64,000 nt of DNA, taken from JACVRW01 sp963803245. Its GTDB lineage: Bacteria > Actinomycetota > Thermoleophilia > Solirubrobacterales > Thermoleophilaceae. Position 1 is the stretch's first letter, and each line of letters opens with the position of its first letter. Under the pieces are notes generated by a model that worked only from the letters and a program-made list of their open reading frames with translations, was not told the DNA's origin and did no database searches. The stretch spans positions 1-64,000 of the forward strand of contig CAWDLI010000017.1 in NCBI GenBank assembly GCA_963803245.1, given 5' to 3'. Shown here piece after piece: positions 25,920 to 34,339 of the stretch. A program made the position numbers and the translations under genes.

Positions 25920-27497
25920 GTGGAGCACCTCGAGCTGCTCATCTTCGGAATCCTGCTCGTGATCCCGGCGCTGGCGGCCCTGGCCGGCCGGATCGGCGTG
26001 CCCTACCCGGTCACGCTGGTGGTCGGCGGCGCGATCATCGGATTCGTCCCCGGCGTGCCGGAGGTGGAGCTCGACCCGGATCTGGTGCTCCTGATCTTCC
26101 TGCCGCCGCTCCTGTACGGCGCAGCGTTCTTCACCTCGCTCCGGGACCTCCGCGACAACGCCCGGCCGATCGCCCTGCTCTCGATCGGGGTGGTGTTCGC
26201 GACGATGGGCGCCGTCGCCGTGCTGGCGCACGAGGTGATCGGCCTGGACTGGGCGGAGTCCTTCGTGCTGGGAGCGATCGTCTCGCCCACGGATGCCGTG
26301 GCCCCCGCCGAGATCATGCGGCGAGTGGGCGCGCCGCGGCGGCTCCTGGCGGTCGTGGAGGGCGAGAACCTCACCAACGACTGGACCGCCCTGGTGCTCT
26401 ACCGCGTGGCCGTGGCGGCGGTGGTCACCGGCTCCTTCTCCCTGGCGGAGGCGTCGTTCCAGTTCGTGGTCAGCGGCGTGGGCGGCCTGTTGGTGGGCCT
26501 GGCCGTGGGGCGGGTCATCCGCGAGGTGCGCAGGCGCCTTGACGATCCCCCAATCGAGATCACGATCTCGATACTGAGCGGCTACGCGGCGTACCTGCCG
26601 GCGGAGGAGCTCGGCCTGTCGGGCGTGATCGCCGCCGTGACCGTCGGCGTCTACATGGGCTGGCACACCCCGGAGCTCACCACCGCCGTGATGCGGATCC
26701 AGACCATGGCGGTCTGGGAGATCCTGATGTTCCTCCTCAACGCGGTCCTCTTCCTGCTCGTGGGCCTGCAGCTGCCGACGGTGCTGGACAACATCTCCGG
26801 GCACACCACCGGCGAGCTGATCCTCTGGGGCGTGCTCGTGAGCGCCGTGGTGATCGGGGTTCGGCTGGCTTGGCAGTTCACCGTCGTTTACCTCCTTCGC
26901 GCCGTAGACCGGCGCGCGATTCAGCGCGAGCGGCGCTCGACCGTGAGCCAGCGCCTGGTGATCGGCTGGGCCGGCATGCGCGGGGCCGTGTCGCTGGCGG
27001 CGGCGCTCGCGCTTCCCGTGCAGACCGACAGCGGAGCCCCGTTTCCGGAACGCAATCTCCTGATCTTCCTGGCGTTCGCGGTGATCGTGGCGACGCTCGT
27101 GGGCCAGGGGCTCACGCTCGGCCCGCTCATCAGGTGGGTCGGCCTCCGCGGCGACGACGGCGAGCAGGAGGAGGAGGTGCGCGCCCGCCTCGAGACGTCG
27201 GCCGCGGCCCTGGCGCGCATCGACGAGCTGTCGAGCGAGGACTGGGTGCGCGACGACACCGTGGAGCGGGTCAGCGGGATCTACCGCTACCGGCAGCGGC
27301 GCTTCGGCGCCCAGGCCGATGGCGACGGCGAGCCGTACGAGGAGCGCACCGACGCCTATCGGCGCCTGATGTACGAGCTGTTCGACGCGCAGCGCGAGGC
27401 GCTCCTATCGCTTCGCAACGACGGAGCGATCGGCGATGAGGTCCGGCGCCGGATCGAGCGCGAGCTGGACCTCGAGGAGTCGCGAATCGAGCCCTGA
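25920..27497 (+). CDS. Na+/H+ antiporter (CPA1, NhaP/YjcE type)
   Basis: 525 residues. About twelve membrane helices: LLIFGILLVIPALAALAGRI and LLIFLPPLLYGAAFFTSLRD, then the ion-binding SPTDAVAPAE near residue 122 with ENLTNDWTALVLYRVAVAAV (ND pair) in the next helix, and VIGWAGMRGAVSLAAALALP. A hydrophilic C-terminal tail of about 120 residues is rich in Glu/Arg. GTG 25920 lies 26 nt from the divergent glutaredoxin-like start. It exchanges cytoplasmic Na+ (or K+) for protons. Confidence 0.92.
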   Translation: MEHLELLIFGILLVIPALAALAGRIGVPYPVTLVVGGAIIGFVPGVPEVELDPDLVLLIFLPPLLYGAAFFTSLRDLRDNARPIALLSIGVVFATMGAVAVLAHEVIGLDWAESFVLGAIVSPTDAVAPAEIMRRVGAPRRLLAVVEGENLTNDWTALVLYRVAVAAVVTGSFSLAEASFQFVVSGVGGLLVGLAVGRVIREVRRRLDDPPIEITISILSGYAAYLPAEELGLSGVIAAVTVGVYMGWHTPELTTAVMRIQTMAVWEILMFLLNAVLFLLVGLQLPTVLDNISGHTTGELILWGVLVSAVVIGVRLAWQFTVVYLLRAVDRRAIQRERRSTVSQRLVIGWAGMRGAVSLAAALALPVQTDSGAPFPERNLLIFLAFAVIVATLVGQGLTLGPLIRWVGLRGDDGEQEEEVRARLETSAAALARIDELSSEDWVRDDTVERVSGIYRYRQRRFGAQADGDGEPYEERTDAYRRLMYELFDAQREALLSLRNDGAIGDEVRRRIERELDLEESRIEP

Positions 27498-27501
27498 GGG
27501 C

Positions 27502-28479
27502 TCAGGCGACGCGCGCGGACGCGTCGAGGTCCAGATATCCCGGATGCGGCAGCGGCTCGAGGAATCGGGCCGCCGCGGCGATCATGGCGGCGTTGTCGGT
27601 GCACAGCTCGAGCGGCGGGATCCACACCTCCGCCCCGATGCCCGCCACGGCCTGCCGGAGCTCCGAGTTGGCCGCCACCCCGCCGCCGATCGCCAGTCGG
27701 GTGAGGCCCTCACGTTCGAGCGCGCGGCGCACGCGCGCCACGAGCGCGTCCACGATCGCGCGCTGGTAGGAGGCGGCGAGGTCCGCTCGCCTGCTCTCGG
27801 TCTCGGCCTCTCCCAGCTCGCGCACCCGGTAGAGGAGCGAGGTCTTGAGGCCGCTGAAGCTGAAGTCGAGCTCGCCGGGGGCGGCGCGCGGGAACTGGAA
27901 GGCCGAGGGGTCGCCATCCCGCGCCAGGCGGTCGATCTCCGGGCCGCCCGGATACCCGAGCCCCAGCAGGCGAGCGCCCTTGTCGAACGCCTCCCCAGCG
28001 GCGTCGTCGACCGTGCCGCCGAGCCGCTCGTAGCGCGCGGGGTCGTCGACGCGCGCGAGGAAGGTGTGCCCCCCGCTGGCCACGAGCGCGAGGTAGGGAG
28101 GCTCGATCGGATCGGGCTGCAGCGTGCTGGCCACCACGTGGCCGTGCAGATGGTCCACCGGCACGAGCGGCAGGCCGTGCACCGCCGCCAGGGCCTTGGC
28201 CGAGGACAGTCCAACGAGCAGCGCCCCGATCAGGCCCGGGGCGTGCGTCACGGCCACCTGCTCCACGTCGCCCAGCTCGAGTCCCGCTCGCTCGAGCGCG
28301 TCGGCGGTGACGGCGTCCACCAGCTCCAGGTGCCGGCGTGCCGCGAGCTCGGGCACCACGCCTCCGTAGCGCTCGTGGAGCAGCCCCTGGGAGGCGATCA
28401 CGTTCGACCGCACCTCTCCGTCGCGGGTCACGACGGCGGCGCAGGTGTCGTCGCAGCTGGTCTCGATCGCCAGGATCAA
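27502..28479 (-). CDS. tsaD: tRNA N6-adenosine threonylcarbamoyltransferase
   Basis: Universal Kae1/TsaD ASKHA-fold enzyme that transfers threonylcarbamoyl to A37 of ANN-decoding tRNAs. ILAIETSCDDTCAAVVTRDG opens the protein; the metal site HLHGHV is near residue 110; VASGGHT, LGYPGGPEID and LAIGGGVAANSELR follow. I chose TTG 28479 because it overlaps the rimI stop (TTGA) and gives the normal N-terminus. A GTG at 28509 would add ten residues inside rimI. Last gene of tsaE-tsaB-rimI-tsaD. Confidence 0.95.
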   Translation of the reverse strand: MILAIETSCDDTCAAVVTRDGEVRSNVIASQGLLHERYGGVVPELAARRHLELVDAVTADALERAGLELGDVEQVAVTHAPGLIGALLVGLSSAKALAAVHGLPLVPVDHLHGHVVASTLQPDPIEPPYLALVASGGHTFLARVDDPARYERLGGTVDDAAGEAFDKGARLLGLGYPGGPEIDRLARDGDPSAFQFPRAAPGELDFSFSGLKTSLLYRVRELGEAETESRRADLAASYQRAIVDALVARVRRALEREGLTRLAIGGGVAANSELRQAVAGIGAEVWIPPLELCTDNAAMIAAAARFLEPLPHPGYLDLDASARVA

Positions 28480-28934
28480 GCGGTGGCGCGCTGCGGTGCG
28501 GTGCGCCACATGATCAGGGCGTCCTCGCTGTTGTCGTGGTAGTAGGCGCGCCGGCGCCCCGCGGCCTTGAAGCCGAAGCCCTCGTAGAGCCGGATGGCCG
28601 CGTCGTTCGAGGTCCTGACCTCGAGCGTGTACTGCATGCTCGCCGGGTCGGCCAACTCGAACAGGCGGGTGAGCAGGGAGCGCCCGATCCCGCGACGCAG
28701 GAGGCGGTCGTCGACGGCCACGTTCATCAGGTGCCAGACCGTGTCGTAGCGCGAGCAGACCAGGTAGCCGACCAGTCGCTCCTCCGACACCGCGGCCAGG
28801 CAGATGCCGGACGGCTTCGACAGCTCGAGCACGAACATGGCCAGCGACCAGGGCGTGGGGAACGCCCGCCGCTCGATCGCGATCACGTGCGGAAGGTCCG
28901 CGTAGGTGAGCCGGCGGATGTCGAGGTCGTTCAT
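28476..28934 (-). CDS. rimI: RimI-type ribosomal-protein/peptide N-acetyltransferase
   Basis: 152 residues, GNAT fold. FPTPWSLAMFVLELSKPSGI near residues 27-46, acetyl-CoA loop RRGIGRSLLTRLFEL near 80-95, and NDAAIRLYEGFGFKAAGRRRAYY. It acetylates the N-terminus of S18 or other proteins and is often clustered with tsaB/tsaD, as here. ATG 28934 overlaps the tsaB stop (ATGA). Confidence 0.92.
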   Translation of the reverse strand: MNDLDIRRLTYADLPHVIAIERRAFPTPWSLAMFVLELSKPSGICLAAVSEERLVGYLVCSRYDTVWHLMNVAVDDRLLRRGIGRSLLTRLFELADPASMQYTLEVRTSNDAAIRLYEGFGFKAAGRRRAYYHDNSEDALIMWRTAPQRATA

Positions 28935-29596
28935 CGGGGCTTTGCGTCGGGTGCTCTCAGGTACTGCGGTAGGACGGTCTCCGGTGCCACTCCCGGCGTG
29001 CCGGACGCGAGCCGGCAGACCTGGAGGGCGCTGACCGCGTGAGAGCCCGATTCGACCGGTGCCACCCGGATCCCGGACGTCTCCAGCTCCTCTCTGAATC
29101 GTACCGAGCCGTCTCCGACGGCCAGCGGGGCGATGCCGGCGGAGCGCACCCGGCCGGCAAGATCGCCCGGCGTGGCCGCGAACGGCTCCCAGCGCTCGGC
29201 GCCGTCTTCGTACAGAGCCGCGAACAGCTCGCCGCGCTTCGCGTCGATCAGGGCCAGCACGAGGCCCCTGCCGGCGCCGCCGGCCAACGCGGCGAGCGAC
29301 GAGACCGGGTGCAGCGCCAGCCCTGCCGCGTGGGCCAGGGCCCGCGCCGTGACGATGCCGATCCGCAGCCCCGTGAATCCACCGGGGCCGACCCCCACGG
29401 CGATGCCGTCGAGGTCGGCGAAGCCGAGCCCGGCCCGCTCCATCGCCTCCCGAACCGCCGGCATCAGCTCGCGAGCGTGCGCCGGCGGCTCCAGCAGGCG
29501 CGCGGCGGGGGGCCGCACCTCGAACTCGCGCCCATCCGACCGCAGGACCGCCGCGGTGGACGCGGCGGTGGAGGTGTCGAGCCCGAGGAGGGTCAT
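28931..29596 (-). CDS. tsaB: t6A biosynthesis protein TsaB
   Basis: 221 residues: inactive TsaD paralogue and scaffold of the bacterial t6A complex. LLGLDTSTAASTAAVLR, HARELMPAVREAMERAGLGF, GVGPGGFTGLRIGIVTARAL, and LIDAKRGELFAALYEDG are the family blocks. ATG 29596 overlaps the tsaE stop (ATGA). An extended open frame upstream is antisense-like and was not used. Confidence 0.93.
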   Translation of the reverse strand: MTLLGLDTSTAASTAAVLRSDGREFEVRPPAARLLEPPAHARELMPAVREAMERAGLGFADLDGIAVGVGPGGFTGLRIGIVTARALAHAAGLALHPVSSLAALAGGAGRGLVLALIDAKRGELFAALYEDGAERWEPFAATPGDLAGRVRSAGIAPLAVGDGSVRFREELETSGIRVAPVESGSHAVSALQVCRLASGTPGVAPETVLPQYLRAPDAKPR

Positions 29597-30003
29597 TCGA
29601 CCGTTATGCGCCGGTGATCCCCGCCGGCGTGCTCCAGGCGCACGCGCGCCGCCACCGGCAGCTGAAGCTCCTCCGCCACGCCGGGCCACTCCACGAACGC
29701 GATCCGGTCCGGGGTCAGGTAGTCGTCGAGCAGCGCCGGATCCTCGCCGGACAGCGAGGACAGGCGATACAGGTCCAGGTGCGCCACCTCCAGGTCGCGC
29801 CCGCGGAGGACCGTCCCGATCGTGAAGGTCGGGCTCGTGACCGGCTCGGAGACGCCCAGCTCACGGCAGGCGCCGCGCACGAAGGTGGTCTTCCCGGAGC
29901 CCAGCTCACCGCTCACGAGCACCACGTCGCCGGCGGTCAGCCGGCGCGCGAGCGCCGCGCCCGCCGCCTCCGTCTCGCGCGGATCGGCACTCTCGAGGAC
30001 CAC
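29593..30003 (-). CDS. tsaE: t6A biosynthesis ATPase TsaE
   Basis: 136 residues. Walker A GELGSGKTTFVRGACREL near residues 33-50, then SPTFTIGTV (switch), HLDLYRLSS and FVEWPGV. It binds TsaB/TsaD and recycles the complex by ATP hydrolysis. GTG 30003 lies 6 nt after the stop of the uracil-DNA glycosylase gene, so UDG and the t6A genes form one transcript. TsaC, needed to make the threonylcarbamoyl-AMP, is not in the window. Confidence 0.93.
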   Translation of the reverse strand: MVLESADPRETEAAGAALARRLTAGDVVLVSGELGSGKTTFVRGACRELGVSEPVTSPTFTIGTVLRGRDLEVAHLDLYRLSSLSGEDPALLDDYLTPDRIAFVEWPGVAEELQLPVAARVRLEHAGGDHRRITVE

Positions 30004-30009
30004 CGGGAG

Positions 30010-30675
30010 CTATCCGAACAGGTCCAGCTGAGGGCGCGGCGCGGGCGCGGGCGCGACCGGGCCCACCGCGCCAAGCGGCACCGGAGCCGGCTCGCCGAGC
30101 AGGTCGGGCAGGCCCGCGAAGTCCTCTCTCAGCTCCTCGAGCACGCGCGGCGTGCGCAAAGCGGCCGCGGGGTGGAAGAGCGGATAGATGCGCAGCGTGC
30201 GGCCGCCGATCTCGTGCACCTGGGGGCGGCCGCGAACGCCCGTGATCCCGCGGCTCGAGCGGGTCAGCAGCTTCGTGGCGAAGTTTCCGAGCGTGCAGAT
30301 CACCTTCGGCTCGATGAGCTCGATCTGGTGGTCGAGGTATGGCCGGCAGGCCTCGATCTCGTCCGGCTGGGGGTCGCGGTTGCCGGGCGGCCGGGACTTC
30401 AGGACGTTGGTGATGAAGACCTCGTCGCGGGACAGGCCCACCTCCGCCAGCAGCTCGTCGAGCAGCTTGCCCGCCCGCCCCACGAAGGGCAGGCCCTGGA
30501 GATCCTCCTGCTGCCCGGGCGCCTCGCCGACGAACATCAGGTCCGCGTCGGCGTTGCCGGCCCCGAACACGACCCGGGTCCGGGTGGCCGCGAGCGGGCA
30601 GCGCTCGCAGGCGGCAGCCTCCTTGTAGAGCGCCACGAGGTCCTCGCGGCGCTCCGCGGCGGAACGGCTCTGCAT
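30010..30675 (-). CDS. Type-4 uracil-DNA glycosylase (Fe-S)
   Basis: 221 residues. Removes uracil from DNA. Four cluster cysteines fit family 4: C23 and C26 (ACERCPL), one in EACRPYLD and one in VICTLGN. The catalytic loop is GEAPGQQEDLQGLPFVGRAG and the late motif is FHPAAALR. A Pro-rich 25-residue tail ends QLDLFG, resembling a sliding-clamp-binding peptide; inference. ATG 30675 is preceded by TAGGCT (30683-30688) with a 7-nt gap, suggesting a leaderless message. Confidence 0.92.
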   Translation of the reverse strand: MQSRSAAERREDLVALYKEAAACERCPLAATRTRVVFGAGNADADLMFVGEAPGQQEDLQGLPFVGRAGKLLDELLAEVGLSRDEVFITNVLKSRPPGNRDPQPDEIEACRPYLDHQIELIEPKVICTLGNFATKLLTRSSRGITGVRGRPQVHEIGGRTLRIYPLFHPAAALRTPRVLEELREDFAGLPDLLGEPAPVPLGAVGPVAPAPAPRPQLDLFG

Positions 30676-30714
30676 GCGGGGAAGCCTAGGCGCGCCGTCC
30701 GACGCAGTCGAGGG

Positions 30715-30720
30715 TATCCT
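30715..30720 (+). promoter_or_regulatory. -10 candidate of pantothenate operon
   Basis: TATCCT, 46 nt before ATG 30767; AAGGAG at 30747-30752 is a ribosome-binding candidate though 14 nt from the ATG. Confidence 0.4.
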
Positions 30721-30766
30721 TGAACACGTCGGCCGCTACCTCCGCAAGGAGTGGACCGGCAAGCCA

Positions 30767-31543
30767 ATGCAAGCCCGCCAGAACACACCGTTGGACGCCC
30801 CCGTGGGTGTCGTTGGTGCCGGACGCCTCGGAAGCGCCCTGGCCGCCGCCATGCGTGCGGCGGGGCTCGCCGTCGAGGGGCCGGTGGGCCGCGGCGAAGC
30901 GCCCAGAGGCTGTCGCGCCATCGTCCTCTGCGTTCCCGACGCCGAGATCGGCGCGGCGGCGGAGACCGTGTCCGGCGCGGCCCCCTTCGTGGGCCACGTG
31001 AGCGGCGCCACCCCGCTCACAGCCCTGGACCCCGCGGCCAGAGCGGGTGCAGAGACCTTCGGCCTCCACCCCCTCCAGACCTTCGCTCCCCCACCTGCCG
31101 TGCCCGAGCTCGCCGGCGCCGGCTGCGCCGTGGCCGGCTCCTCCCCCGCCGCCCTGGCGCTCGCCCGCGAGCTGGCGCTCCAGCTGGGCATGGAGCCCTT
31201 CGAGATCGACGACGAGGGCCGGGCGGCCTACCACGCCGCCGCCTCGATGGCGTCCAACTTCCTGCTCGCCCTGGAGGCGGCGGCCGAGCGCGTGGCCGGC
31301 GCGGCGGGCCTGGAGGCCACTGAGGCCCGCGCCCTGCTCGCCCCGCTCGTCCGCGGCACCGTCGAGAACTGGATCGCCCTCGGGCCCGAGCGGGCGCTCA
31401 CCGGCCCGGTGGCCCGCGGCGACGAGCTCACCGTTCAGGCCCAGCGCGCGGCCGTCGAGGCCGCCGCGCCCGATCTGCTCCCGCTCTTCGACTCGCTTCT
31501 GAGTGAGACCCGGTCGCTCGCCGGCCGCGGGGTGCCGGCATGA
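30767..31543 (+). CDS. DUF2520/Rossmann oxidoreductase, candidate ketopantoate reductase
   Basis: 258 residues. N-terminal NAD(P) motif VGVVGAGRLGSALAAAMRAA, mid-region FGLHPLQTF and AGCAVAGSS, then a helical DUF2520 domain (AAYHAAASMASNFLLALEAA; LVRGTVENWIALGPERALTG). The fold is that of the 6-phosphogluconate/ketopantoate-reductase-like class. Its stop overlaps panC (ATGA), and panB follows. That context suggests it supplies the ketopantoate-reductase step, since no panE or ilvC is present here; inference only. ATG 30767 was chosen over an upstream open extension that crosses the promoter. Confidence 0.82.
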   Translation: MQARQNTPLDAPVGVVGAGRLGSALAAAMRAAGLAVEGPVGRGEAPRGCRAIVLCVPDAEIGAAAETVSGAAPFVGHVSGATPLTALDPAARAGAETFGLHPLQTFAPPPAVPELAGAGCAVAGSSPAALALARELALQLGMEPFEIDDEGRAAYHAAASMASNFLLALEAAAERVAGAAGLEATEARALLAPLVRGTVENWIALGPERALTGPVARGDELTVQAQRAAVEAAAPDLLPLFDSLLSETRSLAGRGVPA

Positions 31544-32397
31544 AGCTCGTGCGGACGGTGGCCGACCTGCGGGCGACCCTCCGCCCCGAGCGGCGCGCGG
31601 AGCGCTCCATCGGCCTGGTGCCGACGATGGGCTCACTCCACGAGGGCCACCTCTCGCTCGTGCGCCGTGCGCGCCAGGACTGCGACGTGGTGGTGGTCTC
31701 GCTCTTCGTGAACCCCGCCCAGTTCGGCCCGGGCGAGGACTTCGCCGCGTACCCGCGCGACGAGGCGCGCGACGCGGCGCTCGCTGGCGCGGAGGGCGTG
31801 GACGTGCTCTTCGCCCCGCCGGGCGACGAGATCTACCCCGACGGGTTCGCGACCACGATCTCCGTCGGCGGGGTCACCGAGGTGCTCGAGGGCGACCCGG
31901 CCGGCCGCGGCCCGGAGCACTTCTCCGGGGTGGCCACGGTGGTCGCGAAGCTGCTGAACATGGTCCAGCCCGACGTGGCCTACTTCGGCCAGAAGGACGC
32001 CCAGCAGGCACTCGTGATCCGGCGGCTCGTGCGCGACCTCGACATCCCGGTCCGCGTGACCGTCTGCCCCACGGTGCGCGACCACGACGGGCTGGCGCTC
32101 AGCTCGCGCAACGCCTACCTCGACGCCGACGAGCGTGCGCGCGCCGGCGCGCTGTCACGCGCGCTGCGGGCTGCCGAGGCTCAGGTGAGCGCAGGCGTGC
32201 TGGACGCCGAGCCGGTTCTCGACGCCGCGCGCGCCGAGCTGCGCGACGCCGGCGTCGAGCCCGAGTACCTCGAACTTCGGTCCGCATCGGACCTCTCTCC
32301 GGTCGAGCGAGTGAATGGCTCGACCCTGCTTGCCGTGGCGGCCCGCGTGGGCCGCGCCCGGCTCATCGACAACACGATCCTCGGAGGTGCCAAGTGA
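31540..32397 (+). CDS. panC: Pantoate-beta-alanine ligase
   Basis: 285 residues. Condenses pantoate and beta-alanine with ATP to pantothenate. GLVPTMGSLHEGHLSLVRRA near residues 25-45 carries the HxGH ATP motif; then VNPAQFGPGEDFAAYPRD, YFGQKDAQQALVIRRLV and LALSSRNAYLDADERA. The stop overlaps panB's GTG (GTGA). Confidence 0.96.
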   Translation: MKLVRTVADLRATLRPERRAERSIGLVPTMGSLHEGHLSLVRRARQDCDVVVVSLFVNPAQFGPGEDFAAYPRDEARDAALAGAEGVDVLFAPPGDEIYPDGFATTISVGGVTEVLEGDPAGRGPEHFSGVATVVAKLLNMVQPDVAYFGQKDAQQALVIRRLVRDLDIPVRVTVCPTVRDHDGLALSSRNAYLDADERARAGALSRALRAAEAQVSAGVLDAEPVLDAARAELRDAGVEPEYLELRSASDLSPVERVNGSTLLAVAARVGRARLIDNTILGGAK

Positions 32398-33314
32398 GCT
32401 CACGTCCACACGCCAGCGCTCCCCCGGCCAAGGGCAAGGCCGTTACGCTCTCCACGCTCGCGGGCAAGAAGGCGCTCGGGGAGCCGATCGCGATGGTCAC
32501 CGCCTACGACTACCCGAGCGCGCAGGTGGCCGAGGAGGCCGGCGTGGACGTCGTGCTGGTGGGCGACTCCGGCGCCATGACCGTGCTCGGCTACCCCTCC
32601 ACCGTCCCCGTGACGCTGGACGAGCTGCTCATGCTCGCCGCGGCGGTGCGCCGCGGCCTCTCCACCCCGCTGCTCGTGGGCGACCTGCCGTTCGGCTCGT
32701 ACGAGGTGTCGAACGAGGACGCGATCCGCACCGCGCAGCGGTTCGTCAAGGAGACCGGCTGCGATGCCGTGAAGCTGGAGCGCGGCGGCACGTCGATCGA
32801 GCGGGCGCGCGCCATCGTCGGCGCCGGCATCCCCGTGATGGGCCACGTGGGGCTCACGCCCCAGACCGCCACGGCGCTCGGCGGGTACCGCTCCCAGGGG
32901 CGAACGGCCGAGCGCGGTCTCGACGTCATCCGCGACGCCGTCGCGCTTCAGGACGCCGGCTGCTTCGCCTTGGTGCTCGAGGCCATCCCCAGCGAGCTGA
33001 CCGAGCTCATCATGCCGCGCATGCAGATCCCGGTGATCGGCATCGGCGCCGGACCGGCGGCCGACGGCCAGGTTCTGGTGTTCCACGACCTCCTCGGGAT
33101 CTACGACGGCCACGCCGCCCGCTTCGTCAAGCGCTACGCCGACGTGCGCGAGCAGATGGTGAAGGGCGTCAGCGCCTTCGCCGCGGACGTGCGCGAGCGC
33201 CGCTACCCCGAGCCCGACCACGGCTACACGATGGCGCCCGACGAGGTCGAGCGGCTGCGGGATCTGCTCGCGGAGCAGACCGGCGAGCCCTTCACCGGCG
33301 GCTTCAGCCTCTGA
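32394..33314 (+). CDS. panB: 3-methyl-2-oxobutanoate hydroxymethyltransferase
   Basis: 306 residues. Makes ketopantoate from 2-ketoisovalerate and methylene-tetrahydrofolate. MVTAYDYPSAQVAEEAGVDV and LVGDSGAMTVLGYPSTVPVT (metal-binding Asp), GYRSQGR, and VIGIGAGPAADGQVLVFHDL are diagnostic. GTG 32394 gives a slightly long, Ala/Lys-rich N-terminus. The stop overlaps a CTG of the next gene. Confidence 0.96.
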   Translation: MSSRPHASAPPAKGKAVTLSTLAGKKALGEPIAMVTAYDYPSAQVAEEAGVDVVLVGDSGAMTVLGYPSTVPVTLDELLMLAAAVRRGLSTPLLVGDLPFGSYEVSNEDAIRTAQRFVKETGCDAVKLERGGTSIERARAIVGAGIPVMGHVGLTPQTATALGGYRSQGRTAERGLDVIRDAVALQDAGCFALVLEAIPSELTELIMPRMQIPVIGIGAGPAADGQVLVFHDLLGIYDGHAARFVKRYADVREQMVKGVSAFAADVRERRYPEPDHGYTMAPDEVERLRDLLAEQTGEPFTGGFSL

Positions 33315-33727
33315 CGGCAGGCGCCGGACAGCTGCGCTTCTCCACCGAGGGCGACGGCGACGTCGTCGACATCACCGCGGGCGTGGAGAGCGTGGTGGCG
33401 TCGGCGGGCGTGGCCAACGGCGTGGTCTCGGTGTTCGTCCCGGGCGCCACCGCGGCCATCACGGCCATGGAGTACGAGCCCGGCGGCATCCACGACCTGC
33501 GCGAGGCACTGGACCGACTGGTCCCCCGCGAGGGGCGCTACGAGCACAACCGCCTGAACGCCGACACCAACTCGCACGCCCACATCAGGGCGGCGATCGT
33601 CGGCCCGTCGGAGACCGTGCCCGTGCGCAACGGGCGGCTCGAGCTCGGCACCTGGCAGCAGCTGGTGCTCGTCGATTTCGACGATCGCCCGCGGCAACGC
33701 GTCGTGCTGGTCAACGTCCTGGGCTGA
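33311..33727 (+). CDS. YjbQ/UPF0047 family protein (secondary thiamine-phosphate synthase-like), probable CTG start
   Basis: 138 residues. Family features: VFVPGATAAITAMEYEPG (equivalent of the usual HTSAxL region), the conserved HNRLNADTNSHAHIRAAIVG with its histidine pair near residue 95, and LGTWQQLVLVDFDDRPRQR. YjbQ proteins show weak thiamine-phosphate synthase activity in vitro; the physiological role is unclear. No ATG/GTG/TTG fits. CTG 33311 overlaps panB's TGA (CTGA) and gives the normal family N-terminus. Confidence 0.82.
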   Translation: MTAGAGQLRFSTEGDGDVVDITAGVESVVASAGVANGVVSVFVPGATAAITAMEYEPGGIHDLREALDRLVPREGRYEHNRLNADTNSHAHIRAAIVGPSETVPVRNGRLELGTWQQLVLVDFDDRPRQRVVLVNVLG

Positions 33728-33793
33728 ATCGCCCACTTTCCAGGGCCATTACGGGCTAGCGTGGCGCGCTCAGCTCGAGCTATGGAGGTCCAA

Positions 33794-34339
33794 ATGACGC
33801 GAAAGCTTCGGCGGTTCGTGCCGTCCCCGGCGATGGTTGTGGCGCTCACAGCGCTGTTCCTCGCCCTGGGCGGCTCCGCCTACGCCCTGGTGGTCACCGG
33901 CAAGACGATCCGGAACAACACGGTGACCGGCAAGGACATCCGCAACGGCACGCTCAAGGCGAAGGACGTGGGTAAGGACTCCCTGGGCGGCGGGGCGATC
34001 AAGGAGAGCAGCCTCGGCACCGTGGGGTCTGCCGGAATCTCGTTCGGCGGCGCCCGCTTCGCCGTGGTCACCGGGGCCGGCACCCTGGCGCGCGGCCGCA
34101 GCGTGAGCTCCGTGGCCCGCACCGGCGCCGGGCGCTACCAGGTGATCTTCTCGTCGGACGTGCGCAACTGCGGTTACTACGCCACGATCGGAGACACGAG
34201 CGCCGCACCGCTCGGGGGAGGCTCCCAGATCACCACTGCCTCGCTGAGCACGAGCGGGAACGGCGTCTCGGTGCGCACCTGGGGCCCGAACGGCCAGGCC
34301 ACCGGCGACCGGCCGTTCCACCTGATCGTCAGCTGCTGA
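33794..34339 (+). CDS. Secreted decapeptide-repeat protein, short type
   Basis: 181 residues. Signal peptide with MTRKLRRFVPSPAMVV and LTALFLALGGSAYA. About four to five short repeats (TGKTIRNNTVTGKDIRNGTL, AKDVGKDSL, GGAIKESSL) lead to a beta-rich C-terminal domain with two cysteines (VRNCGYYA and the terminal VSC). Related in architecture to the proteins at 3291 and 5743 but with a different leader: -10 candidate TAGCGT at 33757-33762 and a strong GGAGG before ATG 33794. Its end overlaps the convergent acetyltransferase by 11 nt. Confidence 0.83.
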   Translation: MTRKLRRFVPSPAMVVALTALFLALGGSAYALVVTGKTIRNNTVTGKDIRNGTLKAKDVGKDSLGGGAIKESSLGTVGSAGISFGGARFAVVTGAGTLARGRSVSSVARTGAGRYQVIFSSDVRNCGYYATIGDTSAAPLGGGSQITTASLSTSGNGVSVRTWGPNGQATGDRPFHLIVSC

